Below, piece by piece: positions 36,415 to 45,336 of a DNA stretch of 64,000 nt. The position numbers and the translations under genes are program-made. How positions within the stretch are numbered: position 1 is the stretch's first letter; every line of letters begins with the position of its first letter. The stretch is from Planctomyces sp. SH-PL14 (lineage in GTDB: Bacteria; Planctomycetota; Planctomycetia; Planctomycetales; Planctomycetaceae). Location: contig NZ_CP011270.1 in assembly GCF_001610835.1 (NCBI RefSeq), forward strand, positions 7,935,256 through 7,999,255, written 5' to 3'. The notes below the pieces were generated by a model. The model was not told the DNA's origin. It did no database searches and saw only the letters and a list, made by a program, of their open reading frames with translations.

Positions 36415-36810
36415 TCAGTCGTAGTAGCCCATTCGGTGTGCCGCAACACCTTCGACCACCCCAGACGGTGCGTAAACTGCAATGCCTGCTTCCGGGAACT
36501 TGGCACCGACATCCGTACGGACATCCTGAAGTCCGAGGCGGTTCATGTCTTGCGATACGGCGGACATGTCCCGGTCGAGAAGACGAATGCCCCGAAACGA
36601 GATGTCCGCCGGCGAAAATGCCTCCACGAAATCCAGCCGCCCTTCCTCATCGAAGTCGAGATGGAGGCCGATCTCGTCGAACGCGTCGGTTTCGTTCTGG
36701 CCGCGAACTTTCGTGAAGGTCGAAGGCCGAGCATTGAGCTTGGCTCGGGCGTCCTTGCGAGCATCGCCAAATGCCAGAGGCCCGACAAAACGGAAGGGTA
36801 TGATTTCCAT
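36415..36810 (-). CDS. Small hypothetical protein
   Basis: From ATG 36810, with a GAGGAGG site, this encodes 131 residues. It opens 'MEIIPFRFVGPLAFGDARKD' and has 'IGLHLDFDEEGRLDFVEAFS'. The pattern of an N-terminal strand with 'FG..R', an acidic strand after 'IGL', then 'GIRLLDRD' resembles small proteins that accompany toxin-immunity loci, but I cannot name a family and no toxin is nearby. It diverges from the next gene at 37009. Confidence 0.6.
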   Translation of the reverse strand: MEIIPFRFVGPLAFGDARKDARAKLNARPSTFTKVRGQNETDAFDEIGLHLDFDEEGRLDFVEAFSPADISFRGIRLLDRDMSAVSQDMNRLGLQDVRTDVGAKFPEAGIAVYAPSGVVEGVAAHRMGYYD

Positions 36811-37008
36811 TGTGACCTCCTCTTCCGGGTCGGGTAGGATCCAGGCCAATACACCATTCGAACCTGCTTCTTACTCGCGGGTGCAATGGCAGGTTACATA
36901 AGGTCGGTCGACTCGTCGAAAGGCACTGCGACGACGGCACGAATTCGAACGAGTGCGCATGGCCTTTTCGCACGCGAAATTGTTGCTCAGGAAACGAGGA
37001 GGGTCACG

Positions 37009-37740
37009 ATGACGCGCTCGCTGCTGATACTTGTGGTTCTGGCGGCCGGCCCGCTGGCTGGCGATGAGCCGAAAAAGCCCGTGGCTCCTGCTCCCGAGAG
37101 TCAGGGCGACGCCGGCTCCGCGAAACGAGCGGAGGAATGGACAAAGAGGATCGACTCGCTCGCCAGCAAGAATACCGCTCCCCGCCTGACAAGAAACAAC
37201 GTCATTTACGAGCCCTCCTTCCCGCATGACTATGACTGGGAGGATCAGGAGAGGGTCCTGGAGGCGCTGAATGCACTCGCTCAGTGCAGTGATCCGGAAC
37301 TGTGGGACATCCTGATTGCGCATGGCGAGGATCAGCGGTATTCGTTCACGGCGCGACGGTTTGGCCCGAACGCCTACAACTTCTCCGTGGGCTCTGCGTG
37401 CCGGATGCTGGCTGGCGAGCAGTTACTCTGGATCGGCCGGATGAACTCCGATCCGGACTCGCGCGGGAGGCCCGATGTGATCGTGAATCTGGGCCTTCGT
37501 GATCTGGACAAGTGGCGTAGTGAGCGGCGGGAGAAGGCCCTTTGGGAACTGCAGGTGGAGCTTCTGGATAAGGCGGCACTTGAGGTCGGGAAGTTGGAGC
37601 GACTCTCCGACGATCAGAAAAAGGCTTTGATTGCACAGATCGAGCGTAGGAAGGATGGCATTTCCCGATCCCGAAAGGCGATCTTCATCCGGGTCCACCT
37701 CGACAGTTTCGACTTCTACTCCAAGGCTTCGCAAAAGTAA
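37009..37740 (+). CDS. Secreted hypothetical protein
   Basis: From ATG 37009, with a GAGGAGG site, this encodes 243 residues with a signal peptide ('SLLILVVLAAGPLAGDE'). The mature protein is helical and charged, with 'LEALNALAQCSDPELWDILI' and 'WELQVELLDKAALEVGKLER'. I recognise no family. An upstream in-frame ATG at 36886 gives an unlikely extension. The stop lies within about 75 bp of a family A fragment. Confidence 0.6.
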   Translation: MTRSLLILVVLAAGPLAGDEPKKPVAPAPESQGDAGSAKRAEEWTKRIDSLASKNTAPRLTRNNVIYEPSFPHDYDWEDQERVLEALNALAQCSDPELWDILIAHGEDQRYSFTARRFGPNAYNFSVGSACRMLAGEQLLWIGRMNSDPDSRGRPDVIVNLGLRDLDKWRSERREKALWELQVELLDKAALEVGKLERLSDDQKKALIAQIERRKDGISRSRKAIFIRVHLDSFDFYSKASQK

Positions 37741-37769
37741 GCCGGTGGCGACGAGGCTTGGGGCCGGTC

Positions 37770-37806
37770 CGCAACGTGCCTTGAGCCTTCGAAACGTACC
37801 GTGACG
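37770..37806. repeat. Family B repeat fragment
   Basis: 'CAACGTGCCTTGAGCCTTCG' and 'AAACGTACCGTGACGAC' match the left half of family B. It directly precedes a family A left-arm copy. Confidence 0.5.
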
Positions 37807-37821
37807 ACAGCTCACTCTGCT

Positions 37822-37935
37822 TGTGAGGCCCCTTGCCCCCCTGCGATTTCCGTTGTGGCTTGCACCGTTCATCCATCGCAAACGCCTCCGGCGTCCAGGG
37901 CTGCCCGCCCTGGCCTCGGGGTTCTGGGGCGCTTC
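37822..37935 (-). repeat. Family A left-arm copy, inverted
   Basis: 'TTGTGAGGCCCCTTGC', 'CCGTTGTGGCTTGCACCGTT', 'CGCCTCCGGCGTCCAGGGCT' and 'GCCCGCCCTGG' closely follow 47697-47805. On the other strand this is the left-arm order seen at 806 and 18326. It is in a convergent gap. Confidence 0.65.
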
Positions 37936-37958
37936 GCCATCTCACGGCCGCTTCGCCC

Positions 37959-39695
37959 TCAGAACTGAATTCTCGAGAACCGGTTCTGGCCCGCTCCGAA
38001 CAGCCAGTTGAACATGACCCGGAACTCGCCGTCGAACTGCCTGTCCGCCGCGGTCAGCGGGGCGACATAGGCCAGCGTCAGGCTGGCATCCCGTCCCAAG
38101 AGAGTCTGCACCCCCACAACTCCATTCAGAAGCTGAATCCCCTGGGGATCCCCGAAGTCGTACTGCGTTCCGCTCACGTTCCCCGCCACCCGGTCCCCAC
38201 CGTTCATCGAGCCGCTGTAGTGCAGCTCGGCCATCAGAGCGATGCCGGTGATGCCCCCTTCATTCGCCGGGTCCTGATAGATCCAGTAGCCGAGGCTCGC
38301 TCCCACGAACGCGTAATGGAAATCGTTCGCCCGCCCCAGGCTGGTTAGCTCGCCGGTCGGTTGACCGGAGGTGAAACTGGTCGCCGAGACCGGGTTGCCG
38401 TTCGTGTCGAAGTCGTACTGCAGGAGCCCCTGCAGGAAGAACCGGTCGTTCGGCGTGTACAGGAAACCGAGGAATGGCAGCAGATGCAACGATTCGTTCT
38501 CGACCCGCACGATGGTGGTGCCGGTCCCCGCGTCCCGGACCGTGACGTCGCTGGCGGTCGGCAGCCCCAGTCCGAGCCCCGCCGAGAGGGCTAGGCGATT
38601 CTCGTGATTCAGCAACAGTCCCTTGAGATAGACGGACATGTTGCCGAATTCGGTGTCGCTCGTGTTCGTGAGCCCTCCCGACACGACGTTGCTGTCGAGC
38701 GTGGTCGCGAAGGGCATGCGGACTTCGACAGAGCCGCGACCGCCAAGGAACGTCTTCTCGAAGCCGGGGGTCACCCGGTTGACGTTGAGGTCCCCCTGGT
38801 GCAGAGGCGTGTTTTTGAAGTAGCTGTAGTTGACGTACACCCGGTCCCGGGGAATGGGGCTGGTGTTCTCCGCGAGCTTGACCCGTCCCACATTGGCGCC
38901 GGGCGCGGCCCCCACGTTGCCGCCGCCAGCCAGAGTGACCCTCTGAATGGGCCCGTAGATCGAATAGACATCGGCGTTGGGCCCCGTCGAAAAGAAGACG
39001 AAGGTGACACCGTCGAACCAGCTGTACAGGAGAGAGTTGGTAATGGATTCCGAAGTCCGCACCGCTGTGAATTCCCCCGGCAGAGGCATGGCTCCGTTCG
39101 TCGTCACCTCCTGAACCCCCACCACAAGACTTCCAGCGGGGTATTCGCCACCAGCGAGCGGCCCGTTCCCATCCGTGAAGAACAGCTGTCCCAGAGCAGT
39201 CCCCACATTTCCGACACGAGTAATCCCCCCGAAGCCTGAGACGGTTGGTCCTCCAACCCATTCAACCGCTTCCGCGTAGAAGGGAGTGACGACAAGCTGC
39301 TCGCCTCCCCCGTTGCCAGTGCCAAAGAGGTCGCCGATGAAGTTGGGGGCGATCGACTGCGGCGAAGTCCCCGGAAGGCCGGAGCGGAAGGCCGGCCTGG
39401 CGAAGTCCTGGTTGCCCCGAGCGGTCCGGCCCGGAAACGGGCCGCCGTCCCACTCCAGTGCCCCGGGCGCCATTCCCTGCGGGGAAAGCGGATTCACGGG
39501 ATCACAATATTGTCCGAACGGCGATTCGGAGGGAGCGGCCGGCGGGCCCTGCACCGGGTCCTGCGGGACCGCCGATTCCAGACGAGTTCCGTCGCCGGAA
39601 CGGCTCCCGTCCTGTTCAGCCTGGAGGAAGCCGGTCAGAAGCGCGGCCGACAAACAGACGATAGCACGTCGTTTGAGAATGAAGATTCCTTGCAT
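37959..39695 (-). CDS. Outer-membrane beta-barrel protein
   Basis: This protein of about 578 residues (from ATG 39695) has an N-terminal signal ('AIVCLSAALLTGFLQAEQ'), a Pro/Gly-rich segment, then alternating strands with 'ALSAGLGLGLPTASDVTV', 'LPFLGFLYTPNDRFFLQGLL' and 'HYAFVGASLGYWIYQDPA'. It ends 'FRVMFNWLFGAGQNRFSRIQF', with a C-terminal Phe as expected for barrel insertion. It is probably a transporter or structural porin. An ATG at 39740 is also possible. No family is named with confidence. Confidence 0.7.
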   Translation of the reverse strand: MQGIFILKRRAIVCLSAALLTGFLQAEQDGSRSGDGTRLESAVPQDPVQGPPAAPSESPFGQYCDPVNPLSPQGMAPGALEWDGGPFPGRTARGNQDFARPAFRSGLPGTSPQSIAPNFIGDLFGTGNGGGEQLVVTPFYAEAVEWVGGPTVSGFGGITRVGNVGTALGQLFFTDGNGPLAGGEYPAGSLVVGVQEVTTNGAMPLPGEFTAVRTSESITNSLLYSWFDGVTFVFFSTGPNADVYSIYGPIQRVTLAGGGNVGAAPGANVGRVKLAENTSPIPRDRVYVNYSYFKNTPLHQGDLNVNRVTPGFEKTFLGGRGSVEVRMPFATTLDSNVVSGGLTNTSDTEFGNMSVYLKGLLLNHENRLALSAGLGLGLPTASDVTVRDAGTGTTIVRVENESLHLLPFLGFLYTPNDRFFLQGLLQYDFDTNGNPVSATSFTSGQPTGELTSLGRANDFHYAFVGASLGYWIYQDPANEGGITGIALMAELHYSGSMNGGDRVAGNVSGTQYDFGDPQGIQLLNGVVGVQTLLGRDASLTLAYVAPLTAADRQFDGEFRVMFNWLFGAGQNRFSRIQF

Positions 39696-40030
39696 CGGCA
39701 AATGCTGATGGGCCCCAAACTTCATGAAAAACGTCGGCATCCTCCAAGGACTTCCTGAACCGCTTGATCATTCGCTACCACAAGATCGCAACTCACAGAC
39801 GCGGCGGGCGGGTCAGACTCCCCAGATTGCCTATCCGCTTGATGCCGAACGGCAACGTGACAGACGACCAGGCACGTGCTCCCCGCCCCGGCCTCAGGGG
39901 GCCGCGCCTCCGCCGCAGTCGACACCTGGCATGCCGCGCCGTCGCGTCCCGAGATGCCTGTCGCAATCGAGCGAAACGGGGGGTATCGTGGACAGTACAT
40001 CTTGGCTCCACATCTTGAAGAGGTTTCCCC
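39696..40030. other. Divergent promoter gap
   Basis: This lies between the barrel gene and the DUF2252 gene. I see no gene or repeat in it. It should hold both promoters. Confidence 0.4.
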
Positions 40031-41401
40031 ATGAGTGCGGCGACCTACGTCCCCCGGGCTGAACGGACTGAAGCAGGCAAGAGCCTGCGCGCGTCCGTCC
40101 CGCGGTCGATCCACCGCGACTGGAAAGCGCCCCCCGACCGCCGCAATCCGGTCGACGTCCTGATCGACTCCAACGTCGGCCGGATGCCGGAGCTGATTCC
40201 CATTCGATACGGCCGAATGCTCACCTCGCCGTTCACGTTCTTTCGCGGAGCGGCGGCGGTCATGGCGGCGGACCTGTCGCAGGGCCCCGTGACTGGGATC
40301 CGCGTGCAGGCGTGCGGCGATTGCCATCTGCTGAACTTCGGCCTCTTTGCAACCCCCGAGCGGAACCTCATCTTCGACGTGAACGACTTCGATGAGACCC
40401 TCCCCGCGCCGTGGGAGTGGGACATCAAGCGGCTGGCGGCCAGCTTTGTGCTCGCCGGACGCGACAACCGTTTCCGGGCCGCGGACGCGCGGGAGTCCGC
40501 CGTTGCGGTCGTGCGGGCCTATCGGGAACGGCTGGCCGAACTCGCCACGATGACCGTCCTCGAAGCGTGGTACTCCCGGCTCGACGTGCTCAAGATTCTG
40601 AAGGAGACCGAGGACCCCGAGATGCGGGAGTTCCGCGAAAAGCGACTGAAGAAAGCGCAGTCCCGGACCACCATCGATCACGAGTACCCCAAGCTGGTGG
40701 AGGAGGTCGGCGGCGAGCCGCGGATCAAGGACGACCCGCCGTTCATCTTCCATCACGCCAGCACGGAGACCGACGAGGCGCGGGAGATCATCGAGGAGGC
40801 GTTCCTGGCGTATCGCGAGACGCTGCGATTCGACCATCGGTTTCTGCTCGACAAGTTCCACATGAAGGACATCGCCGTCAAAGTCGTGGGGGTGGGGAGC
40901 GTCGGGACGTTCTGCGGGATCATCCTGATGCTCTCCGAGACGGACGATCCGCTGTTCCTGCAGTTGAAGCAGGCGACCCGTTCGGTGCTGGAGCCGTACG
41001 CCGGCCCCAGCCAGTTCGAGCATCACGGGCAGCGGGTGGTGGCGGGGCAGCGGCTGATGCAGGCGGCGAGCGACCTGTTCCTGGGCTGGACCACGGGACG
41101 CCATGGCCGGCAGTACTATCTGCGGCAGCTCCGCGACATGAAGATCAAGCCGATGGTCGAGATCTACCGACCGCGGCACATGGTGGAGTACGCCGGCTTC
41201 TGCGGACAGGCGCTGGCGAACGCGCACAGCCGCTCCGGCGACGCCGCGACGTTGAGCGGCTACCTCGGCAATCTGGACAACTTTGACGAGGCGATCGCGG
41301 ACTTCGGGGTCGCTTACGCGGACCAGACGGAGCAGGACCACGCGGCGCTGGTGGAAGCGGTCCGGACCGGGAAGATCGAGGCCGTCAGCGACGAACGGTG
41401 A
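40031..41401 (+). CDS. DUF2252 protein
   Basis: This 456-residue protein matches the DUF2252 pattern: 'RYGRMLTSPFTFFRGAAAVM', 'VQACGDCHLLNFGLFATPER', 'VNDFDETLPAPWEWDIKRLA', and later 'RVVAGQRLMQAASDLFLGW'. These proteins have a kinase-like or phosphotransferase-like fold in outline, but their substrate is unknown. An AGAGG site precedes the ATG. It appears monocistronic. Confidence 0.88.
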   Translation: MSAATYVPRAERTEAGKSLRASVPRSIHRDWKAPPDRRNPVDVLIDSNVGRMPELIPIRYGRMLTSPFTFFRGAAAVMAADLSQGPVTGIRVQACGDCHLLNFGLFATPERNLIFDVNDFDETLPAPWEWDIKRLAASFVLAGRDNRFRAADARESAVAVVRAYRERLAELATMTVLEAWYSRLDVLKILKETEDPEMREFREKRLKKAQSRTTIDHEYPKLVEEVGGEPRIKDDPPFIFHHASTETDEAREIIEEAFLAYRETLRFDHRFLLDKFHMKDIAVKVVGVGSVGTFCGIILMLSETDDPLFLQLKQATRSVLEPYAGPSQFEHHGQRVVAGQRLMQAASDLFLGWTTGRHGRQYYLRQLRDMKIKPMVEIYRPRHMVEYAGFCGQALANAHSRSGDAATLSGYLGNLDNFDEAIADFGVAYADQTEQDHAALVEAVRTGKIEAVSDER

Positions 41402-41705
41402 GCCTCCTCCGGTGTCCGTGCCGGCAAAGCCTCCATAGCGCAACCCAACGTGATTCGGCTGGGTGGCACTGCTGGCAGCTTTGGGCCAGCAGTGACTGGA
41501 CGCCGGGCTGACAACGGCACTGTTCGTCAAAGCACGGGCAACGGCACCCTGCGGAACTGTCCCAGCCATAACGGGCACGGGAGGGCAACGAGAACGTTCG
41601 CAAGCCATGCGCGGGACAGTCGCGGCCGAGACCATGGGTGCTTGTGCCACGATTTGCCGTTACAAGACGGGACAGTTCAGGGAACACCGGTACGGAGGAG
41701 GGGCC
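41402..41705. other. Repeat-rich gap after DUF2252
   Basis: 41409-41460 ('GTGCCGGCAAAGCCTCCATA', 'CCCAACGTGATTCGG') resembles the outer left end of family A. It is followed by a paired-hairpin repeat (41462-41556) and by 'CCAGCCATAACGGGCACGGG' with 'CAAGCCATGCGCGGGAC' (41559-41620), which resembles the inner left arm of family A. The paired hairpins appear inserted inside, or recombined with, a family A element. Confidence 0.55.
41462..41556 (+). repeat. Paired-hairpin repeat family E copy
   Basis: 'GGCACTGCTGGCAGCTTTGG', 'GCCAGCAGTGAC', then 'GCACTGTTCGTCAAAGCACG' and 'GGCAACGGCACC' follow the same two-hairpin order as 33545-33640. Confidence 0.65.
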
Positions 41706-41981
41706 ATGGCAAAGGCGGTCGTCTGGACACTGACGGTGGTCGGCCTTCTGCCGTCGATCCTTCTGGTGCTGGCCTCGCTGGACGCAATCCGTTCACAGTC
41801 GCAGGCACTGGCGGCGGCCGGGCGGGAGAAGGCGGATTTCCTCCAGTTCATCCACATGATTCGCTTCCGAAGCTGGAGCCTGACCTTCTATCCACGCGTC
41901 TGGCCGCTGGTTCTCATTGGCACGGGCGCGATCTTCCTCCTCGCGGGGCTCTTCGCGCTCCTGCACGTCGGCGCAGACTGA
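41706..41981 (+). CDS. Small two-TM membrane protein
   Basis: From ATG 41706, with a GGAGGGG site, this encodes 91 residues with two hydrophobic helices: 'VVWTLTVVGLLPSILLVLAS' (about 4-23) and 'VWPLVLIGTGAIFLLAGLFA' (about 64-84), separated by a polar loop. It resembles small planctomycete membrane proteins of unknown function. The next gene, 101 bp on, is also a small membrane protein. Confidence 0.65.
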   Translation: MAKAVVWTLTVVGLLPSILLVLASLDAIRSQSQALAAAGREKADFLQFIHMIRFRSWSLTFYPRVWPLVLIGTGAIFLLAGLFALLHVGAD

Positions 41982-42082
41982 CACATTGGGGGAAAAACCG
42001 TGTCGGCCGCGGTATTCTTCGACCCGCACCGCGACGGCGAGCTGGCCAGATAAGATAGAGAGGAGCAAAGTGAGGCGATCGC

Positions 42083-42499
42083 GTGTCAGACCCCAGCGAA
42101 GAACCCGATCGAGGACTTGCAGAAATCCGGATGTATCCTGGAGCGTTCTGGCGGAACGTCCTGATCATTGCCCCTTACCTGGGGTCGCTTTCTCTCGCGC
42201 TGCTCCTCCACATCTGGCTGAATAGTGAAGAGCCTTGGCCTCACCCGTGGCTCAGACTGATCGTAACTCTCTTGGTGGTGTTTCCCCTTGTGTTCCTGGT
42301 CTTTGATCGGCGAAACAGCAGCCTGACCTGTCCGCGGTGCCAGCGGATCCTCGACTCTCCGGGCGATAAGGGGGTGGGCCGAGGCGAATATCCCGTCTAT
42401 GTGTGCCCTGCCTGCAACGTGGCCTGGAAGACGGGAGAGTCCGCGATTCGATACACAGGACGCGGCTGGGGGCCAAGAGAATCCCCGAACGATCCATGA
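42083..42499 (+). CDS. Membrane protein with a C-terminal zinc ribbon
   Basis: Starting at GTG 42083 the product is 138 residues, with two transmembrane helices (about 24-45 and 56-75) followed by a cytoplasmic zinc ribbon: 'CPRC' at about 83-86 and 'CPAC' at about 108-111. An internal ATG at 42131 is an alternative start. The function is unknown. It may form a unit with the membrane protein encoded just upstream. Confidence 0.65.
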   Translation: MSDPSEEPDRGLAEIRMYPGAFWRNVLIIAPYLGSLSLALLLHIWLNSEEPWPHPWLRLIVTLLVVFPLVFLVFDRRNSSLTCPRCQRILDSPGDKGVGRGEYPVYVCPACNVAWKTGESAIRYTGRGWGPRESPNDP

Positions 42500-42748
42500 G
42501 AGTGCCCCCAAGGGGTGAGGGCGATGGCCGAAGGGCGATTCTTCGTTCCGGCCGCCAGCCTGCTGGGGGGCACGGCTGAATGGCACTGCACGTCAAAGCA
42601 AGAGCACTGGCACCCGGCGGAGCTCGCCGGGTGCACTGGCCAGAGTCTTGTGCGACCATGAAGCCGGGGCGAAGTGACGGCTGCCCCGACATGCCCATGC
42701 GAAGCCATGAGCATGCCACCCCGCCGCCAGGACAGTGAGGAGCCCATC

Positions 42749-43150
42749 ATGGGGCGCGAAGATGCTGCTGTTCGACTCGTACTTCTGGTAGACGACTACG
42801 ACAGGGCAATTGACTTCTATTGCAAACAGACCGGCCTGTTTTCCATCGATGTCGACTTTGAGCTTGGTCCGAAGGAACGAAATGTGGTCCTGAGTTACAA
42901 TAATCCCCGGTCGCCGTTTTACTTAGTACCGCGTCGAGCTATCACCGCGAAAACGCGAGCCTCGATCGGGCAGCAGGCCGGCGATTTTCTTTTTTTTGTC
43001 TTACCAGTGGACGACTGCCTACGGAGTTACGACCTACTCCAGAACGCTGGGGTGCAGTTTGCTGATGAACTGGCAGAGCTTCCGTATGGTTGTCAAGCCA
43101 CTCTGCTTGACCCATTTGGCAACCGGGTGTGTCTATTCCAGTATTATTGA
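42749..43150 (+). CDS. VOC/glyoxalase-superfamily protein
   Basis: From ATG 42749 this encodes 133 residues with the VOC fold order: 'VRLVLLVDDYDRAIDFYCKQ' strand-helix opening, 'VVLSYNNPRSPFYLVP', 'DFLFFVLPVDDCLRSYDLLQ', and the closing 'PYGCQATLLDPFGNRVCLFQ' with its DP.GN signature. VOC proteins bind a metal at paired beta-alpha modules, and include glyoxalases, dioxygenases and resistance proteins. The specific activity is not apparent. The sequence just upstream (42655-42725) carries inverted CATG-type repeats. Confidence 0.82.
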   Translation: MGREDAAVRLVLLVDDYDRAIDFYCKQTGLFSIDVDFELGPKERNVVLSYNNPRSPFYLVPRRAITAKTRASIGQQAGDFLFFVLPVDDCLRSYDLLQNAGVQFADELAELPYGCQATLLDPFGNRVCLFQYY

Positions 43151-43221
43151 ACAATCTGGCTGGGTGTGAACTGAACGATGACGTCATTCTGCATTGCCGA
43201 ACGCCATGGCCGCAACATTGA

Positions 43222-43312
43222 GTTATGCAGGGTGCGTTGAGTCTTCGAAACGCCCCGTGAGGACGACACGAATGCCGGTGCGTTTCGCAAAGCCTCCCCG
43301 GATGCCACTGCT
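43222..43312. repeat. Intergenic repeat family B, full copy
   Basis: 'GCAGGGTGCGTTGAGTCTTC' then 'GAAACGCCCCGTGAGGACGA' and 'CACGAATGCCGGTGCGTTTC' then 'GCAAAGCCTCC' show both halves of the palindrome. A family E copy and a family A fragment follow at once. Confidence 0.7.
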
Positions 43313-43400
43313 CGTGCTTTGACGAGCAGTGGCGAGTTCGAGCCGGAAGTCCAATCACTGCTGGTCCAAAGCTGCCAGCAGTGCCACCCGGCGCCAGCGC
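43298..43400 (-). repeat. Paired-hairpin repeat family E copy, inverted
   Basis: 'CCACTGCTCGTGCTTTGACG' and 'AGCAGTGG' form one hairpin, and 'CACTGCTGGTCCAAAGCTGC' with 'CAGCAGTG' the other. This is the inverse of the copies at 33545 and 41462. Confidence 0.65.
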
Positions 43401-43448
43401 TGCCGACGGACCCTCTGCTCACGGTTCGTGACCGCAGACCGCGCCAAG

Positions 43449-43592
43449 GTGAGGGGGCATGCCACATCAGTCCGCGCTCGGACACAGGCCGCTTTCCATG
43501 GTTCTCGACGGTCAGCCTCCGGCGGGCAAAGGGGCGTCGCCCCCTGGCATCCCCACCAGGGCCCCCGCCCTGGAACCGGTGGACAAGACATA
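43449..43592 (+). repeat. Family A right-end partial copy
   Basis: 'GTGAGGGGGCATGCCACATC', 'AGTCCGCGCTCGGACACAGG', 'CAGCCTCCGGCGGGCAAAGG' and 'CCAGGGCCCCCGCCCTGG' follow the right end of family A. It completes a row of three different repeats upstream of the kinase-nicotinamidase gene. Confidence 0.7.
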
Positions 43593-43766
43593 CTTCGTAT
43601 GAGCTACGTAGACTGCCGGAATATGGACGAGACACCCCTCTGCCCACTCTTGAACCGCTCGCCCGGTCGTCGATTTCCTCCCGAGGTCCGTTGGCCCGTT
43701 CCGCCCGCCTAGCTCGTCTTGCCCGTCCGGCCCGCTTCGTGACTGTTCCGCGCAGATTGACGTTTT

Positions 43767-45317
43767 ATGTCTGATGATCCCTTTCTCCGCCTGGCCGCTG
43801 TCGGCCGCTGTCAGCTTCAGTCCCGCCTTGGTGAAGGGGGGATGGGAACGGTCTATCGCGGGCGGCACCGCGACCTCGACCTCGATGTGGCGGTCAAGTT
43901 CCTGCATCCGCATCTGGCCCGGCAAGGGAACACGTCGGAACGCTTTCTTCGCGAGGCCCGCCTTGCCGCCCGGCTGGCCCATCCGGGGATCGTCCGAGTC
44001 TATGACTGCGGCGAGACCGAGGGGCATTTCTACATGGTGATGGAGCTGGTCGACGGCCAGCCTCTGTCGGACGCCATCGCCGAAGCAGGCCCGTTCCCGG
44101 TCTCGCGGGCGCTTCAGATCGTGGAATCGGTTGCGGGAGCGCTGCGCGAGGCGCTCGACCAGGCGGGACTGATCCATCGCGACATCAAGCCGGCCAACAT
44201 CCTGGTGACGACCTCCGGCCAGCCGAAGCTCGTCGACCTGGGTCTGGCCAAAGTCATCTCCGCCGCCGAGATGCCGACCGCCCAGACCGCTGCCGGCACC
44301 GTGATGGGGACGCCGCAGTACATGCCCCCCGAGCAGTTCCGGGACGCCAGCACCGTCGATCACCGGGCGGACATCTATTCGCTCGGCGCGACCCTGTACC
44401 ACATGCTCACGGGGCGTCCTCCGTTCGACGGAGACTCCTTCTTCTCGCTCCTGAAGCAGGTCGAGGAGACCGAGCCCGAGCCGTTCCCATCGCATATCCC
44501 GCTGGCGGTGGAGGAGCTTGTCGCCCGGATGCTCTCGAAGCGGGCCGATCAGCGGTTCCAGACCTACGAGGATCTGATCGAGGCGATCCGGAGTCTCGAC
44601 CGGCCGGCCGACACGGCGACGAAGCTCCCCTCCGCGACGATCGTGGCTCCGGCCGACCCGTCGTCGCTGATCCCCGCGATCAAGACCGCCGGACGGGTCC
44701 TTCGCCCCGCGACGCCGGCCGAGAACCGCGTGCTGCTGGTGGTCGATATCCAGAACGACTTCTGTCCCGGCGGGGCGCTCGCGGTGCCGCGGGGGGATGA
44801 GATCATTCCGCGGATCAACAAGCTGGCCCGCAAGTTCGCCCATGTGATTCTGACGCAGGACTGGCACAACGAGGACCATCTCTCGTTCGCGTCCTCGCAT
44901 CCGGGCCGCAAGCCGATGGAGCACATCGAGCTCCCGTATGGCCATCAGATCCTGTGGCCCGAGCACTGCGTGCAGGGGACCGAGGGGGCGGAGTTCCACC
45001 CGGCCCTCAAGATCCCGCACTGCGAGCTGGTGATCCGGAAGGGTTATCACCATGAGATCGACAGTTACTCGGCGTTCTTTGAGAACGACCGGCAGACGCC
45101 GACGGGCCTGGCGGGGTATCTTCGGGAGCGGGGTCTGTCGCGGTTGTTCGTGGTGGGGTTGGCGACCGATTTCTGTGTCGCCTATACGGCTCTGGATGGT
45201 CGGCGGCTGGGGTTTGATGTGACGGTTGTTGAGGAGAGTTGTGCCGGGATTGATTATGCGGGGTCGTTGGCGAGTGCGTGGCAGCAGATGGAGGAGGCGG
45301 GGGTTGTGCGGGCGTGA
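43767..45317 (+). CDS. Ser/Thr protein kinase fused to a nicotinamidase domain
   Basis: This encodes 516 residues. The Hanks-type kinase domain (about 14-285) has the Gly-rich loop LGEGGMG (21-27), Lys 44, HRDIKPAN with Asp 139, DLG in place of DFG (157-159) and GTPQYMPPEQ (181-190). The nicotinamidase domain (about 320-516) has the full PncA catalytic set: Asp 327, Lys 425 and Cys 470, with likely metal ligands in DWHNEDH (Asp 365, His 367, His 371) and 'WPEHCVQGTEGAEF' (His 400). No membrane segment joins them, so both are cytoplasmic. Nicotinamidase makes nicotinic acid for NAD salvage. Confidence 0.92.
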   Translation: MSDDPFLRLAAVGRCQLQSRLGEGGMGTVYRGRHRDLDLDVAVKFLHPHLARQGNTSERFLREARLAARLAHPGIVRVYDCGETEGHFYMVMELVDGQPLSDAIAEAGPFPVSRALQIVESVAGALREALDQAGLIHRDIKPANILVTTSGQPKLVDLGLAKVISAAEMPTAQTAAGTVMGTPQYMPPEQFRDASTVDHRADIYSLGATLYHMLTGRPPFDGDSFFSLLKQVEETEPEPFPSHIPLAVEELVARMLSKRADQRFQTYEDLIEAIRSLDRPADTATKLPSATIVAPADPSSLIPAIKTAGRVLRPATPAENRVLLVVDIQNDFCPGGALAVPRGDEIIPRINKLARKFAHVILTQDWHNEDHLSFASSHPGRKPMEHIELPYGHQILWPEHCVQGTEGAEFHPALKIPHCELVIRKGYHHEIDSYSAFFENDRQTPTGLAGYLRERGLSRLFVVGLATDFCVAYTALDGRRLGFDVTVVEESCAGIDYAGSLASAWQQMEEAGVVRA

Positions 45318-45336
45318 AGTTGCCAAAGCTCTTTTC

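Noticed and set aside
43340-43400. CxxCH-like 'QSCQQCHPA' suggesting a cytochrome c heme site
   Set aside because: The same string appears in family E copies near 33550 and 41480 within non-coding gaps; it is translated hairpin DNA.
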